Source: Chryseobacterium sp. G0186
GTDB taxonomy: Bacteria; Bacteroidota; Bacteroidia; Flavobacteriales; Weeksellaceae
Assembly (NCBI RefSeq): GCF_003815675.1
Contig: NZ_CP033918.1
Coordinates: forward strand, 4,030,001 to 4,094,000
DNA length: 64,000 bases
Reading direction: 5' to 3'
This document shows positions 51,129 to 59,268 of this stretch, piece by piece; within the stretch, counting starts at the first letter, position 1, and every line of letters begins with the position of its first letter. Below the pieces are notes generated by a model. The model saw only the letters and a program-made list of their open reading frames with translations, did no database searches and was not told where the DNA came from. The translations under genes and the position numbers were made by a program.

Positions 51129-53821
51129 AAGAAAGACTTTATGAAATTCTTAATGAGGAAAAAATACATGAGATCATCCCTTTTTTGAAACAGCTAACTG
51201 TAGAAGAAAAGAAAATATTAGTACCCACGATAAAGAAAATGGATCGTGAGATCAGTAAGATGGTCATGACCAAGAATTCTTATCATACTGCTGGTTCCGT
51301 GAATCAACATTCCATTATTGATATTGCATCATTTGTCTGTATGGATCAGAAGAACTTTGGTAAGAATTACTGGAGCCTCTTCCGAAATATTGAACAGACA
51401 GAGCAAATCTTGGAATGGGGATGTCCGGATTGGTTTTCAGACTTTATCAATGATTCCATTGATGCTGAATTCACGGCCTTTAATTATCAGCATATTTTAG
51501 GATGGACAGAAAAAGGGTACGTACAGCCTAAACCTGAATTGTTGGGGCATCATTTGAGTAATTATCCCTCTGATCTGGATGACCATCCTGAGACACTTAA
51601 TACCCATTTCTGGTATCTGTGTGAATTCCCATCCAAGTCGTTACCATTCCGTAAAGAATGGTTTCCATTGGTGCAAAAACTTATCACAGAGCAGAAGATA
51701 GAGCGAAAAAGATTTCTAAAAGAATGTCTTTTGGCTGCTAACAGAAACTTTAATAAGAATGTAACAGGCTGGTTTATGGATGCATTTACGACATTAAAAC
51801 CAACTGAAGAAGAATTAATTGATCTTCAGGACGACCTGCTTGCCGGCTTGGCCTCTGCACAGTCCAAAGCTATTAATACCATTCTTGTTCATATGAAGAA
51901 GATTGTAGGATTACCTGCTTTTAAAAATGGTGATTTTTCACATTATCTTCCTAATTTGCTAAGTTCAGAAGTTAAAACGGTGGTCATTGCCAGCCTAAGC
52001 TTAACCGAAAAAATATTTCAGCACAAAAAGCTTGATCCTGAAATGTTGGGCATAGCGTTAAGTTCTGCATTTGTTAGCAAGGATGACAGCATACAGTCGA
52101 AAGTGGCAAAAATTATTCTGAAATATATCCCAGCCTCTGAAAACATAAAAGAGGCACTTTCTCATTATTCAGATAATATTCTGACGAATGTACGCCCTGT
52201 TTTAGCAAAATATATTGAAGAAAAACAAACGGAACTTGAAGCTATAACTTCTGAAAAGTTATCACTGACTGCTGAGGAAAATAAAATCAAACAGCTTGAA
52301 AGCTTTGAAGATTTAATGTTTTTTCTTCCACTGGCTATAGATGATCCATACAGTTTCCATTGTGATGTAGCCTTAGCTGGCTTTATCCGCTTTGCTAATG
52401 ATGCTGATGCAGAATCTGTAAAGCTCATAGAACCGGTATTTCTTAAAGCCTGTAAAACAATTGCCAAATGGGAGGTTCCTTATTTGAATGTTTTACTGTG
52501 CAATCTGATCATCAATTATGGATTAAGTTTATTGAAAAAGTATCCGATCCAACTTAAAAACCTGGAAAAGATCTATCAAAAAACGTGTGATGATGAAGCT
52601 TCAAGAGAAATCTATTCAAATTACCAGAAAAAAATTGGTCCGGTAGAAAAAATAGGTACAGGAAGTATTACAACCAAGGCGTTCAAGGAATTTGCAATTT
52701 ATGCTTATCAGAAGATAACGTCAGGAAATGATACCCCACTGATGTTTACAATCACCCATTCTCCTTGTTGGATTTCACCGATCAGCTTAGTAGAAAGATT
52801 TGAAATTTATCAAAATAAAAATATAGAACCTCACCATCTGGATGTTCAGTTGGCATTGCAGCGTTGTGCCTTAGATGATACCTCAGAAGCACTGGAACAG
52901 GTAAAGAAAAGATTAAAGGGAGAATACAAGGAACTATTACTTTTCTTTTTTGATAAGGATGCGAATCCTAAAGGAAACTTTGAGCATCTATCATGGTGGA
53001 TGACAGCCGGGCTTACCCGTTCGCCAGAGATGGTGTTTGATGAATTTAAAAGCTTTGGATATGACGATATCCCTGTAGAATTCCTTTCAGGAAATTATGA
53101 ATGGAAAACAATTGACAGTAAGAAAAATTCATACTATCCTGCTGAATTGAATATTACTATTCCTAAATATGATATTGTAGATAGAAAAGAACCTTTGTTT
53201 CTGGAATATTTTATTGCCGAGCAAAAGGAGCTTTCTGAAATTCCGGCAATGATGTGGTGTTTTCCAAATACGCCAGCCAATGGACTTGTAAAAGTAATTA
53301 AGAACTGTTTGTTCTATTCAGGAATTGCTGAAGTGTATGAAAGAAATTTAGTTTTAAATACCTCACAGGCACTTTATCAAATTAAAAAACCTTTGGATGG
53401 AATGGGCTACCTGTTTCTTGGAACTATTTTCCTGGATGGAGATAAGACCATTCGTGGAACAGCTGCTGAAATCTGGTTGGAGCATGTTTCCTATCAGATG
53501 ATTGACAATGCACAACTGGGTAAGGTAATCGGGCTGCATGAAAAACTGGAGTGGGCGCCTGTTAAAAGATTAACAGACCTTATACAGCATCATATGCTGA
53601 ATGTCAGTAAAAATCATAACATAGCGATTGAAGAGCTGATTACCAGTATATTGCTTCAAATGGGAGAGCCTGTTACCAATTTGAAAAAACTATTGGAGGT
53701 TTACCATGAAGTATTAGGCTTAAACCAATCGGAAGCCAATAAAGAGATATTAGAAAAACTAAATAACTGGAAAGAAAACTCTAGTCTGAAAAAAATCTGC
53801 AATCTTCTTCTAAAAAAATAA
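51125..53821 (+). CDS. DUF6493-like large helical protein, copy 2
   Basis: 898 aa, paralogue of the preceding gene. Matching blocks include IHEIIPFLKQLTVEEKK at the N-terminus, ITHSPCWISPISLVERFEIY in the middle, and EWAPVKRLTDLI with TNLKKLLEVYHEVLG at the C-terminus. Tandem copies with diverged middles suggest a heteromeric complex. It starts within the stop of copy 1, and the SWIM gene follows after 3 bp, making a tight three-gene operon. Confidence 0.7.
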   Translation: MKERLYEILNEEKIHEIIPFLKQLTVEEKKILVPTIKKMDREISKMVMTKNSYHTAGSVNQHSIIDIASFVCMDQKNFGKNYWSLFRNIEQTEQILEWGCPDWFSDFINDSIDAEFTAFNYQHILGWTEKGYVQPKPELLGHHLSNYPSDLDDHPETLNTHFWYLCEFPSKSLPFRKEWFPLVQKLITEQKIERKRFLKECLLAANRNFNKNVTGWFMDAFTTLKPTEEELIDLQDDLLAGLASAQSKAINTILVHMKKIVGLPAFKNGDFSHYLPNLLSSEVKTVVIASLSLTEKIFQHKKLDPEMLGIALSSAFVSKDDSIQSKVAKIILKYIPASENIKEALSHYSDNILTNVRPVLAKYIEEKQTELEAITSEKLSLTAEENKIKQLESFEDLMFFLPLAIDDPYSFHCDVALAGFIRFANDADAESVKLIEPVFLKACKTIAKWEVPYLNVLLCNLIINYGLSLLKKYPIQLKNLEKIYQKTCDDEASREIYSNYQKKIGPVEKIGTGSITTKAFKEFAIYAYQKITSGNDTPLMFTITHSPCWISPISLVERFEIYQNKNIEPHHLDVQLALQRCALDDTSEALEQVKKRLKGEYKELLLFFFDKDANPKGNFEHLSWWMTAGLTRSPEMVFDEFKSFGYDDIPVEFLSGNYEWKTIDSKKNSYYPAELNITIPKYDIVDRKEPLFLEYFIAEQKELSEIPAMMWCFPNTPANGLVKVIKNCLFYSGIAEVYERNLVLNTSQALYQIKKPLDGMGYLFLGTIFLDGDKTIRGTAAEIWLEHVSYQMIDNAQLGKVIGLHEKLEWAPVKRLTDLIQHHMLNVSKNHNIAIEELITSILLQMGEPVTNLKKLLEVYHEVLGLNQSEANKEILEKLNNWKENSSLKKICNLLLKK

Positions 53822-53824
53822 ATT

Positions 53825-55168
53825 ATGGAAGATACGCTTACTTACAACTATTCCAGAACATCCTCATTGACAAAGAAAGATACTCTGGAAGAACTTTTTC
53901 TCGCCCAATATAGCGAGATACAGAAAAATACAAATGTTCCCTGCTTTTTTTGGGGGAACGTGGGACAACCTTTTATTTTAGCCCGTTGCCTGATTACACT
54001 CTCCAATATTGTGAAGTCAAGCTTTAATCTTTCACCGTTTCAAATGTCCTTACTAAAGGATCCTATTGTAACAGCTGGAAATCAAAGGTTGCGTTTTGAA
54101 GGATTTTCTCACTGTGCAGGAGTTTATGCAAGAGTAGACGTACTGCCGGATGGTTTGGATGGAGAGTTTCTGGAAAACGGAACAACCAATGTGGATTTCA
54201 ACCAACCTATGATAACCGCGTTGGGAAGCATTCGTCCTAATGAAAAAATTATGCTTTCGGTAGGGGAAAAAGAAGTTGGATTATACAAGGAAGAAGAAAA
54301 GGTAGTGGAAAGAAAAGTTCCATTGCCTACAAAATGGATTAAAGGGTTGGGAACCGTTCAGCTATACCTTTCCGAATCAGAGAAACAGCATACTTTTAAT
54401 AAGATTCAGACCCAGCAACTGTTCAGAGGAATGCCAAAAGGAGTTGTGAAATCTGACTATTACCTTATCATAAGAGGAAATAAGCCTATGTTTTCACCTG
54501 TAAAATCCACAGATGCTGTTTGTATCGGAGGACTTCACAGGCTTCGTTTGCTGGAACCATTACTTCCGTATATAGATTATATGCAGGTTTTTCCACATTC
54601 CAACATGCAGTCTACTACCTGGCAGCTTTATATGGGGAATATTAAATTTAGTTTCTCCCTATCAAGAGAAAGCTGGAGAGGATTTTCAGGGGAGGGTGCT
54701 GTATTGAATAGCCTTACCACAGAAGTGCCTGATGAATGGATTGATGCGTTGGATAAGTATGCCTATGCCAACCAGTCATTCAATGCAACGGTTTTAGCAT
54801 TAGAAGAAAACCTGAGCCTGAATACAGCAGAGAATATTACAGGAAGACTTGCAGCAATGGGGTTATTGGGGTATGATCTTGATGATAATGAGTTTTTCTA
54901 CAGAAGATTACCCTTTAAGCTCAGCCGAATCTTAGGTTTAAATCCAAGGATGAAAAATGCTGAAAAGTTGATTGAAGACGGAAAAGTAGAAATCTTAAAT
55001 AATAATAAAAAAAGAACGGAAGCTAGAGTAGCAGGTACTGGAGTGCATCATACCGTTATCATTGAAGAAGAAAAAGAACGTTGCACCTGCGAGTGGTTTA
55101 GTAAGTACCAAGGCGAAAGAGGTTCTTGTAAACATGTTTTAGCAGTAAAAAAACTTGTAAATAGTTAA
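53825..55168 (+). CDS. SWIM zinc-finger protein
   Basis: 447 aa. The SWIM motif CxCxnCxH is at the C-terminus (about residues 419-437), seen as RCTCEWFSKYQGERGSCKHVL. The rest is a mixed alpha-beta domain with ARVDVLPDGLDGEFLENG and IDYMQVFPHSNMQSTTW. SWIM domains bind nucleic acid or protein. In enterobacteria a SWIM protein (YehQ) sits with a MoxR ATPase and a vWA protein, which links this operon to the MoxR-vWA genes at 33-41 kb. Confidence 0.82.
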   Translation: MEDTLTYNYSRTSSLTKKDTLEELFLAQYSEIQKNTNVPCFFWGNVGQPFILARCLITLSNIVKSSFNLSPFQMSLLKDPIVTAGNQRLRFEGFSHCAGVYARVDVLPDGLDGEFLENGTTNVDFNQPMITALGSIRPNEKIMLSVGEKEVGLYKEEEKVVERKVPLPTKWIKGLGTVQLYLSESEKQHTFNKIQTQQLFRGMPKGVVKSDYYLIIRGNKPMFSPVKSTDAVCIGGLHRLRLLEPLLPYIDYMQVFPHSNMQSTTWQLYMGNIKFSFSLSRESWRGFSGEGAVLNSLTTEVPDEWIDALDKYAYANQSFNATVLALEENLSLNTAENITGRLAAMGLLGYDLDDNEFFYRRLPFKLSRILGLNPRMKNAEKLIEDGKVEILNNNKKRTEARVAGTGVHHTVIIEEEKERCTCEWFSKYQGERGSCKHVLAVKKLVNS

Positions 55169-55181
55169 TAACAAATAAAAA

Positions 55182-55242
55182 GGTAAGCAACTGCAAAAGG
55201 GTAAGAAAGATGACGATCATTTTGGCCTTTGCGGTTGCTAAC
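55182..55242 (+). terminator. Long extended hairpin ending the SWIM operon
   Basis: GTAAGCAACTGCAAAAGG and CCTTTGCGGTTGCTAAC pair with one G-U and one bulge, and an inner AAGATGA/TCATTTT pairing extends it. It lies 14 bp past the SWIM stop. No long T run follows, so it may be a processing or stability element rather than a simple terminator. Confidence 0.55.
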
Positions 55243-55258
55243 AAATTATAGTTTTATA

Positions 55259-55711
55259 TTAGCCCTGAGTCTGTTTCATCCATTCATCATAAGAAAGAAC
55301 TCCCAACTCAGGCTTTCCATCTCCCTCCAAAATAGAAATAAATTCCAATTGATTGCCGTCCGGATCATTGAAGTAGATCGCCAATGCAGGCATCCATGCA
55401 AATACCATAGGTTCTACAGTTCCATTCTTTAGAAAATTGTAAGGTTTTAAATTTTTATTCTCCAGAAATTTCACAGAATAGCTTAAAATATCCTCTTTAT
55501 TGCTGGAAAAAGCAAAATGTCTGGGCTGAAGATTTTCTTTCTGTTCCCATAATCCCAACATAAACTCCTTTTCTTCTCCAATCCACAAGAATGCAATAGG
55601 CCTTGTTTCATCTTTATGAGCAAATCTTAACCCTAATACTTCTGTATAAAATTGAATGGCATTTTCCAAATTGCTCACCTGAACATGAGTCTCATATAAC
55701 CCTTTAATCAT
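55259..55711 (-). CDS. VOC-family protein
   Basis: 150 aa from ATG 55711 (MIKGLYETHVQVSNLE). An in-frame ATG at 55732 is less typical. The paired VOC modules are visible: ETHVQVSNLENAIQFYTEV with a metal His, EKEFMLGLWE, RHFAFSSNKEDI, and DPDGNQLEFISI. It is related to lactoylglutathione lyase-like proteins of unknown substrate. It is convergent with the SWIM operon. Confidence 0.85.
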   Translation of the reverse strand: MIKGLYETHVQVSNLENAIQFYTEVLGLRFAHKDETRPIAFLWIGEEKEFMLGLWEQKENLQPRHFAFSSNKEDILSYSVKFLENKNLKPYNFLKNGTVEPMVFAWMPALAIYFNDPDGNQLEFISILEGDGKPELGVLSYDEWMKQTQG

Positions 55712-55732
55712 AGCTGTAATTTTAATAATCAC

Positions 55733-56019
55733 AAAGCTAGTAAACCAATGCTTAAAAGCCGTTTGTTACTGATTTCTTTACGTGATATGAATGATAGATG
55801 GTTTAAATGAATGATGAATCGTTTTTTACTAAATCCCATTCTTACGTAACTGAAATATTTAGATAAAACATTCAATAGGAGCGGGCTTTAGCCCGTTCAA
55901 TCAAATAAATGATATTCATTCGGCTTTAGCCAAAACCTAAATGCTTGTAAATACTCTTATTTTCAGCAATAAGATGATATTTTTTAAAATAAAAAATAAA
56001 TTTTCACGGAAAAATAAAC
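55733..56019. other. Intergenic region upstream of TROVE with REP-like palindrome
   Basis: A CGGGCTTTAGCCCG palindrome at about 55881-55895 and a partner CGGCTTTAGCC at about 55920-55931 form the GCTTTAGC-type repeat common between Chryseobacterium genes. No ORF is seen. Confidence 0.6.
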
Positions 56020-56055
56020 TGCGCAAAAAGAATGCGTAATACTGTTTTTACTTTG
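56020..56055 (+). promoter_or_regulatory. Dyad operator plus -7 element upstream of TROVE gene
   Basis: TGCGCA-N7-TGCGTA at 56020-56038 lies 9 bp before TTACTTTG (56048-56055), a one-mismatch -7 element. Both sequence and spacing match the sites at 30747 and 58346. Confidence 0.7.
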
Positions 56056-56115
56056 CATCAGAAATCAGGGAGAACATAATAACTCTTCTAAATGTTTAAC
56101 AAAAAACAGTAACTC

Positions 56116-57633
56116 ATGAAATTTAATTTTTTGAAAAAAGAAAATAAAATAGTTTTGAACTACGAAGGAGCAAAAGCATATGTGATGACTCCTGCAGAAG
56201 AATTGTATAGTGCTGTGGTTACAACAGGACTCTCTAACATAACCTATGAAAAAGGGAATGACAGATTACAGAGAATACAATCCCTGATTAAGAAAAATGA
56301 TCCGGAATTTGTAGCAAAACTAGCTATTTATGCAAGGAAAGAGATGTACTTGCGTTCCATTCCGTTGGTCTTGGCTACAGAGTTGGCGAAAGAGGCTTCC
56401 GGTTCAGACCTGGTGAGTAAAACAGTAGACGGAATTGTTCAGAGAGCAGATGAAATCACTGAACTTTTGGCCTATTACCAACTTGCCAATGAAAGAACGG
56501 AAATCAAAAAACTTAACAAACTGTCTAAGCAGATTCAAAAAGGATTGGTAAAATCATTCAATAAGTTTGATGAATATCAGTTTGCAAAATATAACAGAAA
56601 AACAGAAGTAACCCTGAAAGATGCTTTGTTTCTGGTGCATCCAAAAGCAAAGGATGAAAATCAACAAGTCATTTTCAATAAAATTGCCAATGATATGTTA
56701 GAGACACCATACACATGGGAAGTTGAACTTTCTGTACTGGGACAGAAAAAATTTGCGAATGAAGCAGAAAGAAAACAGGCTTTCAAAATCAAATGGGAAG
56801 AACTGATCTTCAGCAATAAGTTGGGGTATATGGCCATCTTGAGAAACCTGAGAAATATTCTGGAAGCAGAAGTATCGCCTGAAGCAATGAACAAAGTTTG
56901 TCATTATTTGGCTGATGAAAGAGCAGTAGGTAATTCAAAGCAGCTACCATTCCGTTTTCTGGCAGCATACAGAGAATTGAAAACCATCGATTCACCTTAT
57001 CTGTCTTCCATATTGGAAGCTTTGGAAAGTGCTGTGATGCTGAGTGCTAAAAATATAAAAGGCTTTGGCCTTGATACCTCTGTTGTAATAGCGGCTGACG
57101 TTTCAGGATCAATGCAGAAATCAATTTCGCCAAAAAGTAAGGTTTTACTTTATGATATTGGTTTACTGATGTCAATGATCTTGCAGTCACAATGTAAAAA
57201 TGTAGTCACAGGAATGTTTGGTGATCGTTGGTTACGTGTTCCAATGCCTAAAAATAGTATCCTGAGAAATGTAGATGGATTCTACAAGCGTGAGGGAGAA
57301 GTTGGGTATTCTACAAACGGTTATCTGGTCATTGAAGATCTGATCACAAGAAAAGAAGTTGTGAATAAAGTAATGCTGTTTACAGACATCCAGATGTGGG
57401 ATAGTTCCGGAAACAAAAATTCTTTTGAAGATTCATGGAATAGGTATAAAACGATAGCACCTGATGCTCAACTCTATATTTTTGATCTTGCGGGCTATGG
57501 CAGACAACCCATTGATGTGAGAAGAAATGACGTATACCTTATTGCAGGTTGGTCAGACAAGATTTTTGAGGTCCTGAATGCCTTGGAAGACAAAAAATCT
57601 GCCATGGAAATGATAAAAAGAGTAGTGCTGTAG
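56116..57633 (+). CDS. rsr: TROVE-domain protein, bacterial Ro60 orthologue (Rsr)
   Basis: 505 aa. The N-terminal two-thirds are TROVE HEAT-like repeats (KNDPEFVAKLAIYARKEMYLR, IPLVLATELAKEASG). The C-terminal vWA domain begins at about residue 320, with an intact MIDAS DVSGSM near residue 327 and MLFTDIQMWDSSG. Ro60 proteins form a ring that binds Y RNAs on its outer face and misfolded or damaged RNA ends in its cavity. They assist RNA decay and repair after stress. Y RNA genes lie 1 kb downstream, and a stress-type operator precedes the gene. Confidence 0.92.
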   Translation: MKFNFLKKENKIVLNYEGAKAYVMTPAEELYSAVVTTGLSNITYEKGNDRLQRIQSLIKKNDPEFVAKLAIYARKEMYLRSIPLVLATELAKEASGSDLVSKTVDGIVQRADEITELLAYYQLANERTEIKKLNKLSKQIQKGLVKSFNKFDEYQFAKYNRKTEVTLKDALFLVHPKAKDENQQVIFNKIANDMLETPYTWEVELSVLGQKKFANEAERKQAFKIKWEELIFSNKLGYMAILRNLRNILEAEVSPEAMNKVCHYLADERAVGNSKQLPFRFLAAYRELKTIDSPYLSSILEALESAVMLSAKNIKGFGLDTSVVIAADVSGSMQKSISPKSKVLLYDIGLLMSMILQSQCKNVVTGMFGDRWLRVPMPKNSILRNVDGFYKREGEVGYSTNGYLVIEDLITRKEVVNKVMLFTDIQMWDSSGNKNSFEDSWNRYKTIAPDAQLYIFDLAGYGRQPIDVRRNDVYLIAGWSDKIFEVLNALEDKKSAMEMIKRVVL

Positions 57634-57800
57634 CAGGCACTGTTCTTTAAGACGATCAAATAATTAGTTTAATAAAAACATAGCTATAAAAGTTATCGGT
57701 AACGATCCGGTATTTGCAGATGTTGTACGAATTTGAATTATAATTATTGATGTTATAAAGAAACTTTTACAAACTGCGAGAGTTTTAAATAAAAAATAGG

Positions 57801-58331
57801 ATGATGAAAAATCTATTTTACAAAATTGAACAAGATATTAAAGAAGGGAGAAAGAAAAAGGCCTGTGACAGGCTAAGGAATATGATTAATCAGTTTCCCA
57901 ATGATATTTCCCTGAGAAGAAAACTAGGACAGATTTATTTTGAAGCAGGATTTATTGATGAAGCAGGTAAATTTTGGATTCTTTCTACACCTGAAAATAT
58001 TGAAATGGAAAAGGCTGTAGAGATTTACAGAAAATCTTTAAGAAATTCAGGGAATGCTATTTTGATGGATATTGTGTTCAGAGGAAGCAAAGAGATGTTG
58101 GATGAATATGCTAAGAGAGTTATGATAGAACTTGAGCGAGATAGTTTTGAAAGAACAAAATATATTCCTGATTTTAAACCAAAATTTAAAGATAAAGGTA
58201 ATTATTCAGAACCTGAAGCCAAGAATAAATTTCTAAATGCTATAGGGTTTTATATGTTGGGTATAATAATAATTTTACTTCCAATTTTAGGGGTTTTTAA
58301 ACTGTTTGAACTTATAACCTCATTTTTTTAG
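57801..58331 (+). CDS. DUF6584-like protein with C-terminal membrane helix
   Basis: 176 aa. The first 110 residues look TPR-like (KACDRLRNMINQFPNDISLR, LGQIYFEAGFIDEAGKFW), as in DUF6584 proteins. A membrane helix lies at about residues 150-172. It sits between the TROVE gene and the Y RNA region on the same strand, 167 bp after TROVE. A role in this system is possible but rests on location only. Confidence 0.6.
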   Translation: MMKNLFYKIEQDIKEGRKKKACDRLRNMINQFPNDISLRRKLGQIYFEAGFIDEAGKFWILSTPENIEMEKAVEIYRKSLRNSGNAILMDIVFRGSKEMLDEYAKRVMIELERDSFERTKYIPDFKPKFKDKGNYSEPEAKNKFLNAIGFYMLGIIIILLPILGVFKLFELITSFF

Positions 58332-58345
58332 AAATAAAATTCAAC

Positions 58346-58381
58346 TACGTAAAAAGAATGCGCACTAGCCCAATACCTTTG
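58346..58381 (+). promoter_or_regulatory. Dyad operator plus -7 element before the small gene and Y RNAs
   Basis: TACGTA-N7-TGCGCA at 58346-58364 lies 9 bp before TACCTTTG (58374-58381), a perfect -7 element. The central seven bases (aaaagaa) are the same as in the TROVE operator. Downstream, a 13-codon mini-ORF (58402-58443) precedes the gene at 58462. Confidence 0.7.
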
Positions 58382-58461
58382 TAAACGTAAAACTAATAAC
58401 TATGATTTTTTATAAACCCAATCTTAAAGGAGCAGTGTATTGAAGTTAATATTCAATACTC

Positions 58462-58683
58462 ATGAAAAATACAAAACCTTTAAGACACACTCTCGGAATC
58501 AATGAATATGGATTAATTGATTTTCCATGGAAGATCTCCGGAAGACAGATCTCAAGAATTATATATGGAAGTAAAATGGGTTGTTCACATTGTTTTCCTC
58601 ACGGCTGGGAAGTCGTGAATGCAAAATATATAAAATTTCAGCGTAACTGGAAAAAATACAGAAGAACCCAGTGGGAAAATTAA
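58462..58683 (+). CDS. Small basic protein of the Ro60/Y RNA locus
   Basis: 73 aa, strongly basic (KFQRNWKKYRRTQWEN at the C-terminus) with a GCSHCFPHGWEV motif that could bind metal. The stop codon directly abuts the first Y RNA, so both are probably on one transcript from the operator-controlled promoter at 58346. I do not recognise the family. Basic charge and location suggest an RNA-binding partner of the Y RNAs or Ro60, as inference. The leader holds a short stem (TTGAA/TTCAA) before the ATG. Confidence 0.6.
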   Translation: MKNTKPLRHTLGINEYGLIDFPWKISGRQISRIIYGSKMGCSHCFPHGWEVVNAKYIKFQRNWKKYRRTQWEN

Positions 58684-58815
58684 AGGTAAGTGCCGTAAAA
58701 CAGAGTTACTTCGTTAGGGTAATGGTAGCGCAGGTTCAAATCCTGCTCTGCAAAAAGCAGATGGTGTAAAGATAGCACTCCGTTAATAGTCTCTGTTTGA
58801 TTCATTGCCTTACCT
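58684..58815 (+). ncRNA. yrlA: Y RNA a (YrlA-like) with permuted tRNA module
   Basis: The basal stem is AGGTAAG/CTTACCT (7 bp), followed by the Ro-type motif TGCCGTAAAACAGAGTTACT and a second stem AAACAGAG/CTCTGTTT (8 bp). Inside, in this order, are a T arm (GCAGG, TTCAAAT, CCTGC), a capped acceptor stem (TCTGC, five A, GCAGA) and a D arm (GTG/CAC). The order T-acceptor-D is the permuted tRNA-like module known from bacterial Y RNAs. Confidence 0.78.
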
Positions 58816-58817
58816 AA

Positions 58818-58959
58818 TATCAAGTGTCGTTTTGGAATCATACTTCGAGATTTTAAACATTGGGTCGCAGGTTCGAGTCCTGCCTTTTCCCTCGAAAAGG
58901 AGATGTAGCTCAGTCGGTAGAGCAGATGCACGGACGATTCTAAGAGTATTACCTTGATA
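58818..58959 (+). ncRNA. yrlA: Y RNA b (YrlA-like) with permuted tRNA module
   Basis: The basal stem is TATCAAG/CTTGATA (7 bp, different bases from copy a but still paired), with motif TGTCGTTTTGGAATCATACT and second stem GGAATC/GATTCT. The T arm is GCAGG, TTCGAGT, CCTGC. The acceptor CTTTTCC pairs with GGAGATG across an 8-nt linker (one mismatch, one G-U). The D arm is GCTC/GAGC. Confidence 0.78.
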
Positions 58960-58968
58960 ATTTTAAAT

Positions 58969-59121
58969 AAACAAGTGCCGTAGAATAGTGTTACTTCGAT
59001 CATCACGACGGGGGCACGGGTTCGAGTCCCGTCTCTTCCACAACAAAAAAACACAGTCATTATAGGAAGAGTAGCTCAGTTGGTTAGAGCACGACATCAC
59101 TTTTTGCTTGTCGCCTTGTTT
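58969..59121 (+). ncRNA. yrlA: Y RNA c (YrlA-like) with perfect permuted acceptor
   Basis: The basal stem is AAACAAG/CTTGTTT, the motif TGCCGTAGAATAGTGTTACT, and the second stem AATAGTG/CACTTTT (one mismatch). The T arm is ACGGG, TTCGAGT, CCCGT. The 3' acceptor CTCTTCC pairs perfectly with the downstream GGAAGAG across a linker of about 25 nt. The D arm is GCTC/GAGC with an AGTTGGTTA loop. This is the clearest permuted copy. Confidence 0.82.
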
Positions 59122-59135
59122 TCTTTACAAATAAA

Positions 59136-59268
59136 TGCAAAGTGCCGTTAGGAAAAAATCCATCGTACGCAATTTGGGGAGGAATAGCGAAGTCGGTAAC
59201 CCCGGCAAGGCTATCCGGTTCGATTCCGGCCAACGTAGCCCCAGGTTTTTCCTTATTTTGCCTTTACA
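59136..59268 (+). ncRNA. yrlA: Y RNA d (YrlA-like), divergent D-before-T module
   Basis: The basal stem is TGCAAAG/CTTTACA (one mismatch), the motif starts TGCCGTTAGG, and the second stem is AGGAAAAA/TTTTTCCT (8 bp). The inner part has GGGG/CCCC enclosing a D-loop-like AGTCGGTA, then GGCTA/TAGCC enclosing CCGG, TTCGATT, CCGG. The tRNA-like parts occur in normal order (D then T), unlike the other copies. Confidence 0.68.

Noticed and set aside
58680..59060. A 126-aa open frame on the minus strand across the Y RNAs
   Set aside because: Its peptide has GRDGTRTRAPV- and DLNLRY-type words, a known artefact of translating antisense tRNA T arms, and repeats VTLFYGT from the antisense Ro-binding motif. 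The RNA structures explain the sequence.
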